Position numbers and translations under genes: made by a program. This document shows positions 62,821 through 64,000 of a DNA stretch of 64,000 nucleotides, one piece after another. This stretch comes from Isochrysis galbana (lineage: Eukaryota > Haptophyta > Isochrysidales > Isochrysidaceae). The DNA is taken from contig CM030935.1 in assembly GCA_018136815.1 (NCBI GenBank), positions 1,996,388 to 2,060,387 of the forward strand, given 5' to 3'. The notes beneath the pieces were generated by a model. It was not told the origin of the DNA. It did no database searches and saw nothing but the letters and a program-made list of their open reading frames with translations. Each line of letters starts with the position of its first letter. Positions within the stretch are counted from its first letter, which is position 1.

Positions 62821-63653
62821 CGCATCCAGAATATCAGTAGTTTTACTTCTTTACTCACAGCCTCTCAGGAGACATGTCTGGTTGGCTGTGGAGAGGCGGC
62901 GGCGTGGGCTGTGCTCGATGCTCGATGGACAGAGGGGGCAGGACTGGATAGGCGGCACTCGAGACGGGCCTGCGGCATGTGTGAGTGAAGGTCACAGGAC
63001 GGCGAAGGGGGCGTGTGAGGAGCGCCAGGCAAGCCCCGGTCGGGGCACATCCAATGTTGTGAGTTGTGAGTTGTGAGTTGTGAGTTGTGAGTTGTGAGGC
63101 TGTGGCGCTGTGCGCTGTGGCTGACCCGTGACCGGGGTCCGAGGTGGCTTGCCTTCATTCGGTGCCAGGGTGCCACTGGCACCGAATGCTGCCACTTGGA
63201 GGGGGCGAGGGGTGCCGCGTCTCCCCCCGCCCCCCCCCGCCCTCGCAACATTGTTGTTCGGGAGGCGTGTTCGTGGACGCGGCGGTCCACATGCACATGT
63301 CCACATGCACATGCCCACATGCCACATGCTCCATTTGCTAGTACTAGTATGTGCGTAGTCTGCGAGTCCACATCTCCACATGTCCACATGCGTAGTCCAC
63401 ATGTCCACATGCACATGCCACACGCTACTCTGTTACTCTTAACCCTAGTATGTGCGTAGTCTGCGAGGCGGACGGTCGTTGCGTGCATAGTACATACAGC
63501 ATACAGCTACTCCTAGCTACATTGAGAGCCTCCAGGGGCCCCGGGGCCCTTGGGGACACATGAAGTACAAATGGGACCCCCGCGAGCGCGATTCCTTCCC
63601 TTTCTTCTTCACACCTCGTCACGTGGCACGTCCACTCTCTCTCGAGCCCCTCG
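62821..63653. repeat. PRMT3 upstream region with microsatellites
   Basis: GAGTTGT repeats about six times at 63056-63099. CACATG/CCACATGT units fill 63286-63320 and 63366-63420. The 22-base string TAGTATGTGCGTAGTCTGCGAG appears at about 63345 and 63447. The frames across this region are repeat-driven. The part right of 63500 is the likely promoter of PRMT3. Confidence 0.55.
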
Positions 63654-64000
63654 ATGGCGTCGCCGTCCGCAGACTGCGCGGCCACCGCCGGCTCCGAGAG
63701 CGAGAATGAGGAGGAGAAGATGGACTTCGAGGATTGGGGGGAGGACGAGCCAGCGCCCACCAAGTGCCTCTTCACCGACCGCGTCTTCGACTCGGTCCAC
63801 GAGTGCCTCGCACACTCAGCGGAGAGTTTTGGCTTGGACTTGATGCAGGCATGCTGCCGCCGCATGCTCTCAAGGCGCGCTGCGAGACGCGATCCGATGC
63901 GCTCACGCCAGCTGCTCACATTGGGCGACGTTCCTCGACCACAATCCTTGTCTGCTGCGCACAGGTCATCCGCAAGCTTGCTCTGGACACGTATGGCTGC
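63654..64000 (+). CDS. PRMT3: PRMT3 arginine methyltransferase, 5' end only
   Basis: Exon 1 is 63654-63848 (65 residues) and exon 2 starts at 63965 and runs off the window. The intron (116 bases) appears to be GC-AG, CAG|GCATGC ... CACAG|GTC. The protein begins with an acidic segment and then DWGEDEPAPTKCLFTDRVFDSVHECLAHSAESFGLDL joined to VIRKLALDTYGC. This is the PRMT3 N-terminal zinc-finger region, which binds ribosomal protein S2 in animals and fungi. The usual CLFC is CLFT and the second histidine is replaced, so at least two zinc ligands are missing. The methyltransferase domain lies beyond the window, so the call rests on this N-terminal pattern. Confidence 0.75.
   Translation, partial: MASPSADCAATAGSESENEEEKMDFEDWGEDEPAPTKCLFTDRVFDSVHECLAHSAESFGLDLMQACCRRMLSRRAARRDPMRSRQLLTLGDVPRPQSLSAAHRSSASLLWTRMA

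Noticed and set aside
1-64000. tRNA, rRNA or other structural RNA genes
   Set aside because: I looked for GTTCGAATC-type T-loops with matching acceptor stems and for rRNA-like conserved blocks and found none that I could support by eye. A tRNAscan-SE and Rfam run would settle it.

Overview
This window looks like nuclear DNA of a GC-rich unicellular eukaryotic alga, most plausibly a haptophyte. The evidence is spliced genes with short introns of about 110-310 bases (GT-AG, plus one apparent GC-AG), two proteins with algal plastid-type leaders (a zeaxanthin-epoxidase-like monooxygenase and a methyltransferase), and gene islands set in dense retroposon-rich DNA. The lineage is inferred, not proven. 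Two 100-base N gaps (26301-26400 and 51401-51500) mark scaffold joins.

Genes, left to right. PRP38 splicing factor (4348-6137, minus) diverges from a zeaxanthin-epoxidase-like flavoprotein (6918-9504, plus). A plastid-type SAM methyltransferase lies at 13722-14645 (minus) and a NOL8-like RRM protein at 18063-20294 (minus). An unrecognised two-exon gene is at 22353-23781 (plus), mitochondrial EF-Ts at 27373-28407 (plus) and a Kelch-repeat protein at 31086-33183 (plus). A large chromatin protein combining RFTS, HMG-box, DDT and WHIM domains is at 34715-39161 (plus). A Tcd1/TcdA-type E1-like tRNA-modification enzyme is at 40652-42307 (minus), a J-domain membrane protein with a long tail at 46191-48129 (plus), and FAM135 lipase, cut by a gap, at 51501-54839 (minus). 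BFR1 with three HMA-like modules is at 58902-62140 (minus), and the 5' end of PRMT3 is at 63654-64000 (plus). The conserved genes are mostly housekeeping (splicing, nucleolus, translation, chromatin, tRNA modification) plus pigment metabolism. No operon-like cluster is visible.

Between the genes the DNA is built from nested mobile elements whose insertion sites can still be read. Nine insertions have matching flanking duplications. One is a 1.2-kb LTR element with identical 168-base LTRs, a TGG primer-site start, a polypurine tract and 5-base duplications (1639-2837). Three are copies of a short retroposon family called I here (606-1345, 10460-11341, 39709-40036). Two are family II copies (9851-11624 and 49928-50819). 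One is family III (56406-57337), and two are 5'-truncated LINE tails (17494-17861 and 55556-56195). The non-LTR insertions have 15-19 base duplications. Families I and II share a head with the hairpin arms AACTAAGT/ACTTAGTT but differ in body and 3' end. Family III shares its head with a decayed LINE at 16080-17440. A reverse-transcriptase relic is present but no intact LINE.

All splice junctions were predicted by reading frame, splice signals and family conservation, with no transcript support. Introns and exact starts should be read as models.
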